Below are positions 1 through 9,825 of a stretch of 64,000 nt of DNA, piece by piece (positions within the stretch are counted from its first letter, which is position 1; each line of letters opens with the position of its first letter). Made by a program: the position numbers and the translations under genes. Origin of the DNA: Caenorhabditis remanei (Eukaryota; Nematoda; Chromadorea; Rhabditida; Rhabditidae); assembly GCF_010183535.1 (NCBI RefSeq), contig NC_071332.1, positions 7,316,001 through 7,380,000 on the forward strand, in the 5' to 3' direction. The notes below the pieces were generated by a model. It saw only the letters and a list, made by a program, of their open reading frames with translations, was not told where the DNA came from and did no database searches.

Positions 1-1
1 A

Positions 2-340
2 ATGAGCATAGGACTGGAAGAGTTACGAAGGGCACTTAATTTTGCACCACAACGTCCATGGAAAACATACAACAGTACGAAGCCCAGTGAAGGCGAACTG
101 GCATCCGCGTCTAACATCGAGGCCCATTTCGATCTGATTGAACCCATTTCCTCGGTACAAAGTCTTGATAACCTATTCTATTTTGAGTTTGAAGAGGTGC
201 ATCAGGATGATGAAGGATTAATAGACAGAAAGTCAATTGACCGTATGATAGACAAGTTATTAGCGATTCATGACAAAATTGAAAAAGCAATTTCAGAAAT
301 GAGGAGAAACGACTATAAATGTTTTGATTCAGTCAAATAG
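2..340 (+). CDS. 3'-terminal exon of an unrecognised protein (partial)
   Basis: An open frame runs from the left window edge to a TAG at 338-340. It is followed 58 nt later by a canonical AATAAA, so this is the 3' end of a real gene. The ATG at position 2 may be internal, because the upstream part lies outside the window. The visible 112 residues are hydrophilic. A charged C-terminal half (around residues 70-105) contains alternating acidic and basic residues (IDRMIDKLLAIHDKIEKA) that would suit an amphipathic helix or short coiled coil. There is no signal peptide or membrane segment. I do not recognise the family and assign no function. The open frame is shorter than the whole gene by an unknown amount. 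Confidence 0.55.
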   Translation: MSIGLEELRRALNFAPQRPWKTYNSTKPSEGELASASNIEAHFDLIEPISSVQSLDNLFYFEFEEVHQDDEGLIDRKSIDRMIDKLLAIHDKIEKAISEMRRNDYKCFDSVK

Positions 341-398
341 ATCAGGAATTTTATAGATCATTGTAATTGTATTTATTGATATTATGGTCATTATACCA

Positions 399-404
399 AA
401 TAAA
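399..404 (+). terminator. AATAAA poly(A) signal of the left-edge gene
   Basis: A canonical hexamer lies 58 nt after the TAG of the preceding exon and is followed by a T-rich stretch, as expected for a short worm 3' UTR. Confidence 0.6.
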
Positions 405-3400
405 AAAGTTTTTTTCTTAATATAAATTATTCTGTGGTCAAGCATCTACTAATCATCCATTTATGTGCATTTTGTCTTCAATTGGTAAGACCAGGACCTA
501 ATTGTAAGTTTAAAGCCAAAATGTTCGTACCGCAACTCGACTCCACTAAATGAGGGATTCAGAAATTTATGTACATATCTCAAAAAAGAAAATGCAAGAA
601 GTCATAATTCAGGGTTTACGATCACATAATTTTTATTTCAGAATCTTTGAAAAGACACATCTGAACTTCTTCCATCCAACCTATCGGTTTTCTCTTTTTA
701 ACTTTTTCAACTGTGACTTTAGAAGTTGCTCTTTGTCTAATTCCATAGGTCATGTATTCTTTCACTCCATCATCATCATCATCAACAAGAAAAAGTACAC
801 ATTGTGTTTCAGTGCTCTTTTTTCTTATATTCGTATAGTAGTTGTTTGAGAGTCGTCTAAAAGCGGCAGAGCGCGCGCGCACTGATTAATCTCGGCACGC
901 GGATAAACTAACTAAAAAAGGAGACGACGAAAGGCAACAAGGCCGAAGGTAATGCTGATGAACTTGAAGTCTAGGAGACACTCTAATTGGGGTGATACGA
1001 GAAGCTGATGTCTACAATATTTTATCAGTAATTTATCTTTTTATTTTTTGTTTGGTGAAGCTTCCGATTCCTTTTCTGATTTAGTTGAAACGTAGTTATT
1101 GAAAGTTTCTCGAGTATTTCAGCCATGAGAATCACAACCTAAGCCATCTCGGGAAATCAAAGATTCTGTCAAGAAGGCGGTAATGTTGTTTCGGATTCTA
1201 TTACCTTTTTCTTTAAAAAAAGAGAGTGCCAACTTCAATAAGAAACCCCTCAGAAACGTCACAAAGGTCCCCTCGGTCAACTCTGGAAACGCTTCACTTC
1301 CATAACTTCCTCAACAAATCATTGAGTTCTTTTCTTTGCTATGTTTTTCTTTTTTATTGGTTTTGAGGATGCCCACTCTCCGATCAGCTGACGCACTGCT
1401 TCTTTTTTCATCTTTTTTCTTCCTTGAGTGTCCACCCCAGCTGGTCGTCGTCGGCTGCTCCTTTTCCTTCGTTTTTCCCCTTTTCCAACCATCATCATCA
1501 TCCCTTTTTCTTATTTCTTTCTTCTTTTCCCATAGAATCTGCGCCCGTCGACCCTGAATGTCGCCGTGCCTTAAAAAGTGGTTGAGTTGAGAGGCCAATG
1601 GCCGAAACTGGAAGAGAATAAAAGAAGAAGGACTTCAGAAGAGACTTAGACTGAAATAGAAAAACACCAATGTTTAATAGAAGAGAGACTCAGCAGAGAC
1701 GTCGGCGAGAAAAAAAAAACGAGAGAATAAACGAAAAATGCACACCGCACATAACATGACAGCACTGGCAGTTTCGAGTCTTCAACTTCGTGTTGACGGG
1801 TCGCCTCTTCCAGGAAGGGCCCCCTCTAACTGACTGGACACACACATTTTTCACCTTTCACACCTTTTCAAGTGGACACTCTTTCTTCCACTCTTTTTTT
1901 TGTGGAAAACCTTTTCCACTAGAATAAATCTCGAATCTACCGTAATCCAATTTTCTTTTCCTTTTTTTAATAATACGTCAAGGATTTTTATTTTTGTTTT
2001 TGTTGATTGTTTTTGGATGTGATAGTAAAATTTTATAGTATATGTCGTATATGAAGCCAATATAGCAAGAATATAGTAAAAAGAATCACTTTCAGTAAAA
2101 TTCTGAGTAGCTTTGGTTTCCAGTTTCAGATTGAAGTCGTTCATTTTCTGTTTTTGTCACCTGCGCGTTCAAATTAGTTTCATGCGTTTCAAATTCCAAT
2201 TCCTGTAGTTTTTTGGTGATTTTGTATTCTTGCTTTTTAAAAACTGAAAATCCTAAATCTAAAAATCTATACTACAACAAAATCAGTAAATTGAGTCTTA
2301 ACTTCCTGAATCTGCACCTGACTACGTAAATCGAGTCTTGCCTTCGTAAATCGACACTTGAAAATTATCAAGACCGCATTCTCGTTTCCATCCGCAACTT
2401 TCTTATGAGATAAACTCTCATTATCGGAAAATCGAAAGGTTGTACTTTAATCCCATTTTTTGGATGTCCACTGGCCATCGAAAAACCGAAAATCTAATTA
2501 GAATTACAATTGATATTCATAGTGCTTTGTTATCACTGTTTCGCTTTTTTTCATTATTATTGACAGTTTGTCAACGGTCTCTGATGAAATATAATTCATT
2601 TCTTCATGAAATTGTTTCTAGAAACATTATTTTTTGGAATTCTTGATAGCTTCCTACAGTATGTCTGTTCATCATTATCATTTTCATAACTTTTTCTTCA
2701 TAAAACAGTGATTCCTCAGTAAATACTCTAAACCCTTTAAATCATCAAAAAGTAGCCTTCTTTACTCCATGAAACCACTGTCATTCAGTGATTAAATTAT
2801 CCTCTGATTCACTTTTTACCATTGCTCTCCCTTTTTTCCTAATCTCTTTTCTTCGGTCGATTCCCTCTAATCTCAGCATCGGTCTCCCCAAAGACATGTT
2901 CTCGGTCGCCAGGCTCGTTCTTTTTATTTCGTCGTTTTCTTGTGCATGTGTTCCTCGAAGCACTTCTGAAATCCTCTCTGACGCGGCACACAATGGAATG
3001 CGAAGGAGGAGAAGAAGCTTGAAAAAGTTTTTGTGTGGACAAAAAACGCGGTCAAACGAGCGGACCCATGAGTCCCGGACTGCCCGGGAGAGATGATTGT
3101 AGACGGGAAGTCTAGAGACGCAGCACAAAACAGCTGCTCTGACGATGTGAGTATTATGTGTAACTGATCGAAAACACATGCACAAAATAACGGATGAGCA
3201 GGAGGAGAATGGTAAAGCTGAGAAGGCTGAGATCATTCCTCGACTCTCAGAGCAGAAACATCTGGAGAATATGGGTTATGATGATGGGAGAAAAAGAAGA
3301 AGAACTTGTCCGAACATGAAAAAATATAAGACCACCTCGAGATTTTACAACACTGATCCAGATGGAAATCCATGTGATTCTGATGGATTTGATGATGGAC

Positions 3401-4768
3401 AAACACATTCAGATAATATAAAGAAAGTGGTTTCTCCGTATGTTTTTTGTTTTCGATATTTCTCTTGAGACGTGGATTAGGAATGACCACTTTCGAATGT
3501 TGGATTGGACATCTGAAAGTTTTTATCGATCTGGAAGATTTTGTGATATTAGTGCATGTTTCGTTAGATGTTTCGAGAAACACTTCAGTTTTTCAATAGG
3601 GTCATGCTGAGACTTCCTCACGGTCACAAGGACGGTTTTTTAAACTTTGGCCACCGGCTCAAGCTGCTTCGCATTAATACTTCCTCTCATAGTTATTCGA
3701 AGATTCAAGGCATCCTAACCTCAGTTCAGTGGAAGATATCGGTGAAATTCCCAATTTTTGCTCATGATTCTATGAGACTGTTAGAAGAATTCAATAGTTA
3801 TCTTCTATTTTCAACTTTCCTTGATTTTTTCACACTGAAATACTGAAACTTCTGATTTTTTTTTTCTCTCCTCGAGCCGCTTTTCGAAAGTTTCTCTTCT
3901 AAACTAGACTGAATTTCTGATTTTTTTTCTCGTTGTGGCTGATGTTGTGGTCACAGAAAGTTCTCCATTCAAACGAAGAAAATCTAAACAAAGAGTGAAA
4001 AGACTTTTTTGGTGAATTTTGAATAACTTGGTCACTGCCTCTTTTCGTTATTCTCTTTTTTTGTTTTGAGGTCAGTTGCCACTGAATCATCGTCAACCTG
4101 ACATACCCATTACATGTCTCCAGAACACCATAAAAATCCTTGAGTCCTTGTCGTCAGAATTTCCCCTTTTCCGTTTCAGACAGCTCTCTTTTTTCCTTTT
4201 TTTCCACTACACACGTTTTCCGATGTGTTCGTCTTCTTCTCTTTTTTATATACTAGTGTCACAGACGCGGCGGCGATTGCAAAAACAACACTAAACAACA
4301 ACAACATAGATAGATGGCAATGGAACCGATCCTAACGGCCAGAAGTGTAGGAGTAGATAGATAGATAGGGGTGGTAGGGGGAGCAGACACACGCAAAAAA
4401 ACAACATATGACCATGTTGAAAAATGGGTGGCATATAGAGAGAGAACCATCAGCAGAAAAGAAACAACAAGAGCAAAAGTTGTCTGGGTTCTGGAAAAAA
4501 AACTTCCAGAGGCTCGAGAGAGAGGAGGAACTAGAAGACGAGACGGTCGGGTTACTGTAGCGAAATATATCCAAAGTATGGCCGAACAGATGGCGCCTTC
4601 ACCATTGCATATACTGATATCGTAGGATGAGCAAGTCTGGGCCAGATCTTTCCTACATCTTGGTAAGACTAGAATCATGGTCCGATGATTCATCTTTTCC
4701 CTGTCCCAAAAATGAAGCTAACTGACCGCAAGTGCATGGAGCTAGTCTTCCAATTCCCTCAAGACGAG
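405..4768. other. Intergenic tract without a supportable gene
   Basis: About 4.4 kb of AT-rich sequence with T/C runs. The short open frames here lack splice context or recognisable protein character. One stretch, 3178-3439 on the plus strand, reads as a charged, Asp/Lys/Arg-rich peptide and ends at a donor-like GTATGT (3439), so it could be an isolated exon, but I cannot join it to anything. A GATA tetranucleotide run lies near 4353-4368. Confidence 0.5.
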
Positions 4769-4773
4769 GTTCC
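4769..4773. repeat. Target-site duplication, left copy (GTTCC)
   Basis: The same five bases follow the CA end of the right LTR, which sets the element boundaries and shows integrase-mediated insertion. Confidence 0.85.
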
Positions 4774-4955
4774 TGTTACAAACGCCACGTTTGTATACTT
4801 TAAACGTGTACCTCCCTCGAGGCTACACGCATTTTATTATTTCTATTTTTCCATTGACCTTGCCTTTTTATCATGCCATGTCAAGGTCAATGTTATCCTG
4901 AACTTTCACTGAAAAGCTCAGTTCTGATTTTCCCTCGCTCCACGATTACCGCAAT
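4774..4955 (+). repeat. 5' LTR, truncated (182 bp of 236)
   Basis: It is identical by eye to 8923-9104. It ends abruptly three bases into the AATAAA that the 3' LTR carries, so the downstream end is lost. It contains an 11-bp inverted repeat (4852-4862 and 4882-4892), and the right arm overlaps TCAAGGTCA, a sequence matching the extended half-site of NR5/FTZ-F1-type nuclear receptors. Confidence 0.92.
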
Positions 4956-4987
4956 CGCTCGCAGAGGACCTCGCTCGCAGAGGACCT
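4956..4987 (+). repeat. 16-bp exact tandem duplication at the LTR-gag junction
   Basis: CGCTCGCAGAGGACCT is present twice head to tail exactly where the left LTR stops and the truncated gag frame begins. The duplication stays in the gag frame. It may be a scar of the deletion, or an assembly error. Confidence 0.85.
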
Positions 4988-7900
4988 CAAAACCCGGATT
5001 GTCCTGTCAAAGTTAGGCCAGAAGGACTACGCGTTGTACACGAACCGATGCTTGCCGAAACTACCGAATGAAATCAGTTACACTGACACCATTAAAAATC
5101 TGAAAGCTCTATTCAAATCGACGACGTCAATATTCAGGAAGCGTCAGGAGTTCTTACGAACAGAATTCGGCGGAGGAAGCTTAGAAGAATACACGGGGAC
5201 AGTTCTTCGAAGATTTGCCACATCAGAGTTCAAAAAGATGACCGACGAGCAAACATGTGCAATGGTATGGATAGCAGGGATGCGGGACCCATCCTATCAA
5301 GACATCCGAGCGAGAGCACTGCAAGTCCTCGAGCAAAAGCCTAATCTGACACTTCTGGAGCTGGAAAGTGATGTCAAGCGACTACTGGATATCCGTGCCG
5401 ACGCGAGAGCTGTGGGAGGATCCGTTACAACGACATCGGACGTGAATGCGGTGCAGAAGTTCCAAAAATCCAAGAAAAACACTCCGGAGAAGAAAGATAG
5501 CAAACAACCACCATCTGCATGTTATCGATGTGGAGGGAATCATTGGGTGCGAGATTGTGAACATAAAAAGGTGACATGTAGTTACTGTAAAAAACCAGGT
5601 CACTTAGAGAAATGTTGCAGAAACAAGAATCGGGAAAACAAGTCTCCAAAAGTCAAGACGGTCTACATCGGGGCCGCATCGATCGATGGCGCAGAGCGAA
5701 TCTATCGACAAGTACAAATTAATGGTCATTGTGTGAAAATGCTTCTGGATACCGGTGCCGACATCACGCTGCTCAGTCAAAATGATTGGACTGCCCTGGG
5801 AAGACCAAAACTGGAAAAACCCACCATCAAAGTCAAATCTGCCACACACGAGCCGGTGAAAATATTTGGATCCCTCCATTGCAAATACATGATGAATGGA
5901 AGACAAGAATCTGGAGTTGCATTCGTATCAAATACAGACACTTTACTCGGAAGAGACTGGATTTCAAAAGATAAAGAGTTGTGGAAGTTCCTTCAAAATT
6001 CTGAAAAGATTAACCGCGTCTCTGTCACCGAACCAGCATGCAACTACCTGGGCGGGACAAGGGAACGGTTGATCGAAGCGATTGGAACCAAATACAAGGA
6101 AATAATGAAACCAGGACTCGGAAAGTGTACGAAGACCAAAGCAACCCTGACACTGAAGCCAAATGCTAGACCCATATTCCGGAAGGCGCGCCCCGTGACG
6201 TATTCTGCTCTTCCAATGGTCTCAACTGAAATCGAACGACTGAATCAAACCGGCGTCATCTCCCCAGTCGACCATTCCGAATGGGCCGCTCCAGTCGTTG
6301 CAGTAAAGAAAAAGAATGGTTCCATCAGACTATGCGCTGATTTTTCCACTGGATTAAATGATGCCATTGAGTCAAATAACCATCCGTTGCCCACTGCGGA
6401 CGATATATTTGCTAAACTAAATGGTGGTAATTTTTTCACGCAAATCGATCTCGCCGAGGCATATTTACAGGTTGAAATGGATCCGGACTCGCAGAAGCTT
6501 CTGGTCATCAACACACACCTGGGCCTCTTCACATACAATCGCCTTCCATTCGGAGTCAAGTCAGCACCAGGAATTTTTCAACAAATCATGGATACTATGC
6601 TGAATGGCTTGGAAGGAGTGTCCACCTACTTGGATGACATCATTATTTGTGGATCTACCATAGAAGAACACAATGAGAGAGTGCTTAAAGTATTTGGGCG
6701 TATTCAAGAGTATGGATTCCGGATCAAGATGGAAAAATGTTCATTCCTTATGGAAGAAATCAAGTTCCTTGGCTTCATTATCAACAAGCAAGGACGACGT
6801 CCCGATCCAGAGAAAGTACTACACATCAAGAATATGCCGGAACCCACTAACGTGAGTCAAGTTAAGTCTTTCCTGGGACTTATCCAATTTTATGGGCAAT
6901 TCGTAAAACAACTTTTCCGATTACGCCAACCCTTGGACAATCTCACTGCCAAAGACACTGATTTCAAATGGACTCTGGAATGCCAAAAGTCATTCGATAC
7001 AATCAAGGAGATCCTGCAATCGGACCTACTGCTGACTCACTACAATCCCAACTTGCCAATCATTGTGGCTGCGGACGCATCTCAATACGGAATTGGAGCA
7101 ACCATCTCTCACCGATTTCCGGACGGAACCGAAAAGACCATATATCACATCAGCAAGACTCTGTCAAAAACCCAGCGGAACTACAGTCAGATCGAGAAAG
7201 AGGGTTTTGGTCTCATCACCGCCGTCACCAAATTTCACAAATTTATCCACGGGAGAAAATTCACTTTGCGAACCGATCACAAACCGCTACTAACTATATT
7301 CGGAGGAAAGAAAGGAGTACCTGTTTACACTGCAAATCGTCTTCAACGGTGGGCTACAATTCTATTGAATTATGATTTCGACATCGAATATATCAACACC
7401 AAAGATTTTGGACAAGTGGATGCGCTGTCCAGACTGATTGATGAGCAGAATGCCGAGAAAGCACCAGAAGACTTCGTCATTGCACAAGTGGAGCTGGATC
7501 CTGTCGACCAACTTTCCCAAAATCTCTCGTTCCTACCTATAACTGCCAAAACTATTTCATTCCAGACCGGTAAAGACACCCTCCTGACAGATGTTCTCAA
7601 CTCCTTGAAATCTGGTAAATGGCCCAAAAGTGAAAAGGGAACCGAAATGTGGAACATGTGTAATCGAAAGGACGAATTCTCAATTGTCAACGACTGCATC
7701 GTGCTGGGCGAACGAGTAGTGATCCCCACAGTTTTGCGACAAAAGGTCCTGAAGACACTCCACCGTGCCCACCCTGGAATCGTGAGAATGAAAATGTTGG
7801 CAAGAAGTTACGTATACTGGCCGGGTATCGACAAAGACATCGAAAAATTGGTCAAATCGTGTGATGAATGTGCCTCCGCCGCCAAGAATCCAGTCAAAAA

Positions 7901-8870
7901 TCTTTTATACTCATGGCCAATTCCAAAGAAGCCATTCGAACGAGTTCATGTTGACTTTGCTGGACCGGTAGACGGTATGTATTATCTTGTTTTTGTAGAC
8001 TCGTTTTCGAAGTGGCCTGAAGTCTATGCTACAACTTCGACTACCACCGCAGCTACTATCAAGATATTGACAAAAGTTTTCGGACAGTTCGGGAATCCAG
8101 AGACTCTAGTCACCGATAATGGTCCTCAGTTCACGTCACAAACGTTCCAAGAGTTTACGGCATCCAATGGTATCACTCATGTTCGCTCTCCACCATATCA
8201 TCCTCAATCGAATGGTCAAGCCGAGAGATTCGTGGACACTTTGAAACGAGCTTTATGCAAGTTAAGAGGGGAGGGAAACACTGAGACTGCGCTCCAGACC
8301 TTCCTTCAGGTTTATCGATCGACTCCATGTGCATCTGTTCCAAATAACCAGTCTCCTGCCGAAGCCTTCATCGGACGTAAAATGAGAACTGTGCTGAACC
8401 TGCTCCTGCCACACAAGCCGACTCCCAGCCTAGAGAGAAATTTGGCAATGGAAACGCAGTTCAATTTGCATCATGGAGCACGTGATCGGAGCTTTGAGAT
8501 AAACGACCAGGTTTATGTTATTGACCGTCGTAGCCCAAATTCTTCCCCATGGGTTTCAGGAGTCATCGAACGTAAACTGGGCCAGACTGTCTACAAAGTC
8601 CGAGTGGGAAGTCAACGATGGACAAGACACGCCAATCAACTTCGTCAGCGAACGTCTCCACCGTCTCACTACGATTGGTCAGATTTCCTCGAAATTGAAG
8701 ACCCTGCTGAAGAGATGCCCAAGTCCGACAAAGCCGATGCCACCACCATTCCAGTACCATCTCCAAGAACGAGCATTCCACCAACCACACCAGTGCCACT
8801 CCGCCGCTCTACCAGAAACATCAAACCCGTGCAACCATTCCAAATACAACCAAAGCAGAAAAGATATTAA
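4956..8870 (+). CDS. Retrotransposon Gag-Pol polyprotein, N-terminally truncated
   Basis: One uninterrupted frame encodes the rest of Gag and all of Pol. In order: a Gag capsid-like region; two CCHC zinc knuckles (about 5519-5630, CYRCGGNHWVRDC and CSYCKKPGHLEKCC); an aspartic protease with DTGAD at 5748; reverse transcriptase with the YLDD catalytic box at 6627-6638; RNase H (AADAS, then RTDHKPLL); an integrase zinc domain of HHCC type (about 7761-7872); and the integrase core with VDFAGP, VTDNGPQF and a QAERF glutamate. A basic, proline-rich tail follows, with no chromodomain. The frame is open upstream into the left LTR but has no early ATG; the first clear in-frame ATG is near 5238, well inside Gag. 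Gag and Pol are fused without a frameshift. There are no internal stops, consistent with youth. Confidence 0.93.
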   Translation, partial: RSQRTSLAEDLKTRIVLSKLGQKDYALYTNRCLPKLPNEISYTDTIKNLKALFKSTTSIFRKRQEFLRTEFGGGSLEEYTGTVLRRFATSEFKKMTDEQTCAMVWIAGMRDPSYQDIRARALQVLEQKPNLTLLELESDVKRLLDIRADARAVGGSVTTTSDVNAVQKFQKSKKNTPEKKDSKQPPSACYRCGGNHWVRDCEHKKVTCSYCKKPGHLEKCCRNKNRENKSPKVKTVYIGAASIDGAERIYRQVQINGHCVKMLLDTGADITLLSQNDWTALGRPKLEKPTIKVKSATHEPVKIFGSLHCKYMMNGRQESGVAFVSNTDTLLGRDWISKDKELWKFLQNSEKINRVSVTEPACNYLGGTRERLIEAIGTKYKEIMKPGLGKCTKTKATLTLKPNARPIFRKARPVTYSALPMVSTEIERLNQTGVISPVDHSEWAAPVVAVKKKNGSIRLCADFSTGLNDAIESNNHPLPTADDIFAKLNGGNFFTQIDLAEAYLQVEMDPDSQKLLVINTHLGLFTYNRLPFGVKSAPGIFQQIMDTMLNGLEGVSTYLDDIIICGSTIEEHNERVLKVFGRIQEYGFRIKMEKCSFLMEEIKFLGFIINKQGRRPDPEKVLHIKNMPEPTNVSQVKSFLGLIQFYGQFVKQLFRLRQPLDNLTAKDTDFKWTLECQKSFDTIKEILQSDLLLTHYNPNLPIIVAADASQYGIGATISHRFPDGTEKTIYHISKTLSKTQRNYSQIEKEGFGLITAVTKFHKFIHGRKFTLRTDHKPLLTIFGGKKGVPVYTANRLQRWATILLNYDFDIEYINTKDFGQVDALSRLIDEQNAEKAPEDFVIAQVELDPVDQLSQNLSFLPITAKTISFQTGKDTLLTDVLNSLKSGKWPKSEKGTEMWNMCNRKDEFSIVNDCIVLGERVVIPTVLRQKVLKTLHRAHPGIVRMKMLARSYVYWPGIDKDIEKLVKSCDECASAAKNPVKNLLYSWPIPKKPFERVHVDFAGPVDGMYYLVFVDSFSKWPEVYATTSTTTAATIKILTKVFGQFGNPETLVTDNGPQFTSQTFQEFTASNGITHVRSPPYHPQSNGQAERFVDTLKRALCKLRGEGNTETALQTFLQVYRSTPCASVPNNQSPAEAFIGRKMRTVLNLLLPHKPTPSLERNLAMETQFNLHHGARDRSFEINDQVYVIDRRSPNSSPWVSGVIERKLGQTVYKVRVGSQRWTRHANQLRQRTSPPSHYDWSDFLEIEDPAEEMPKSDKADATTIPVPSPRTSIPPTTPVPLRRSTRNIKPVQPFQIQPKQKRY

Positions 8871-8910
8871 GTGAACTCGTTGCCTCTCTTACCTCTCTCG
8901 CATCCATCTT

Positions 8911-8922
8911 AAAAAAGGGAGA
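8911..8922 (+). other. Polypurine tract (plus-strand primer)
   Basis: AAAAAAGGGAGA lies immediately before the TG of the right LTR, the standard position for second-strand priming in LTR retrotransposons. Confidence 0.85.
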
Positions 8923-9158
8923 TGTTACAAACGCCACGTTTGTATACTTTAAACGTGTACCTCCCTCGAGGCTACACGCATTTTATTATTTCTATTTTTC
9001 CATTGACCTTGCCTTTTTATCATGCCATGTCAAGGTCAATGTTATCCTGAACTTTCACTGAAAAGCTCAGTTCTGATTTTCCCTCGCTCCACGATTACCG
9101 CAATAAAGAGTATAACTATAACCCCGTCTTCTACGACATAAAGATGGCGGACACTACA
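8923..9158 (+). repeat. 3' LTR, complete (236 bp)
   Basis: It starts TGTTACA and ends ACTACA. It includes AATAAA at 9102-9107, which would provide polyadenylation for the element. It is followed directly by the GTTCC target duplication (9159-9163). The last 54 bp have no counterpart at the left end. Confidence 0.93.
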
Positions 9159-9642
9159 GTTCCCAACTTCTAATATTTTCAAAAAGCACTGATCAGATTG
9201 GCTCGGGGAATTCACCCATCTGCTATCCCGAACTTTTACCCAAACATAAAAAGGAACCTACACAAAACAGTAGTGTGCTGAGGAAACACCCGGAAGATGT
9301 CATGCATTTTTGATAGTGTCACTGTCTAAAAACTCAGAACCCTCGCCGATCTAAACAACGGCTTGTTTTGTTAATAGACATGTATCTGTTTCTTATTTTT
9401 TCGGTGGTGTGGATCTCGGAGTTGGATCAAATCTCAATGACATTTCAATCAGCTGTCTATTGGTTTGTCTTTTTTATTTTCTCTCTTTTTTTCTCGACAC
9501 GGCATCTGTTTTCGAGTCCCTTCGGTCACATGCATTGAGTCTCCTATGTCCTATCAACAAGAACTGACCGACTCTTCGTCTGTCTTTCCGTTTACTTCGG
9601 ATGGAAAGGTTTTGAATTTCCGCCTTCTCGAGAGGGACCCCT

Positions 9643-9825
9643 GGCGCCCGCGGAGAAAAGCTTTGGTGCCCGGGCGGAAAAAAAACTGACGACCGCAGTA
9701 GCAGCAGTGGCGCCTTTCGAGCTCACACTCTATTGGTTATAAAAGAAACGCGAACTATACGAAAAGAAGGCGCCGAGAGAGCATATAGGTCGAAGAGATG
9801 CAGACAACGGCCAGCCGGGGGCGCC
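9643..9825. promoter_or_regulatory. Cluster of four GGCGCC palindromes
   Basis: GGCGCC occurs at 9643, 9709, 9769 and 9820. Further copies lie at 12070, 12093, 21467, 21957, 24593, 24602, 25340 and 25390. GGCGCC is the core of palindromic E2F-type sites, but the flanks here are not the full consensus, so the role is inferred only. Confidence 0.3.

Larger units (their letters stand above)
4774..9158 (+). mobile_element. Ty3/gypsy-type LTR retrotransposon, 5'-truncated internally
   Basis: Direct repeats beginning TGTTACA bound a single gag-pol frame. A 5-bp target duplication (GTTCC at 4769-4773 and 9159-9163) flanks the TG...CA ends. A polypurine tract precedes the right LTR. Pol order is protease, reverse transcriptase, RNase H, integrase, which is diagnostic of Ty3/gypsy (Metaviridae-type) rather than copia or BEL elements. 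The left LTR shares 182 bp with the right one without a visible mismatch and then stops at 4955, whereas the right LTR continues for 54 bp more, including its AATAAA. The end of the left LTR, the tRNA primer site and the N-terminal part of gag are therefore missing. As it stands this copy should be unable to complete autonomous transposition. Confidence 0.95.

Noticed and set aside
5297..8799. Several minus-strand frames inside the retroelement
   Set aside because: All are shadows of the intact gag-pol frame on the plus strand.
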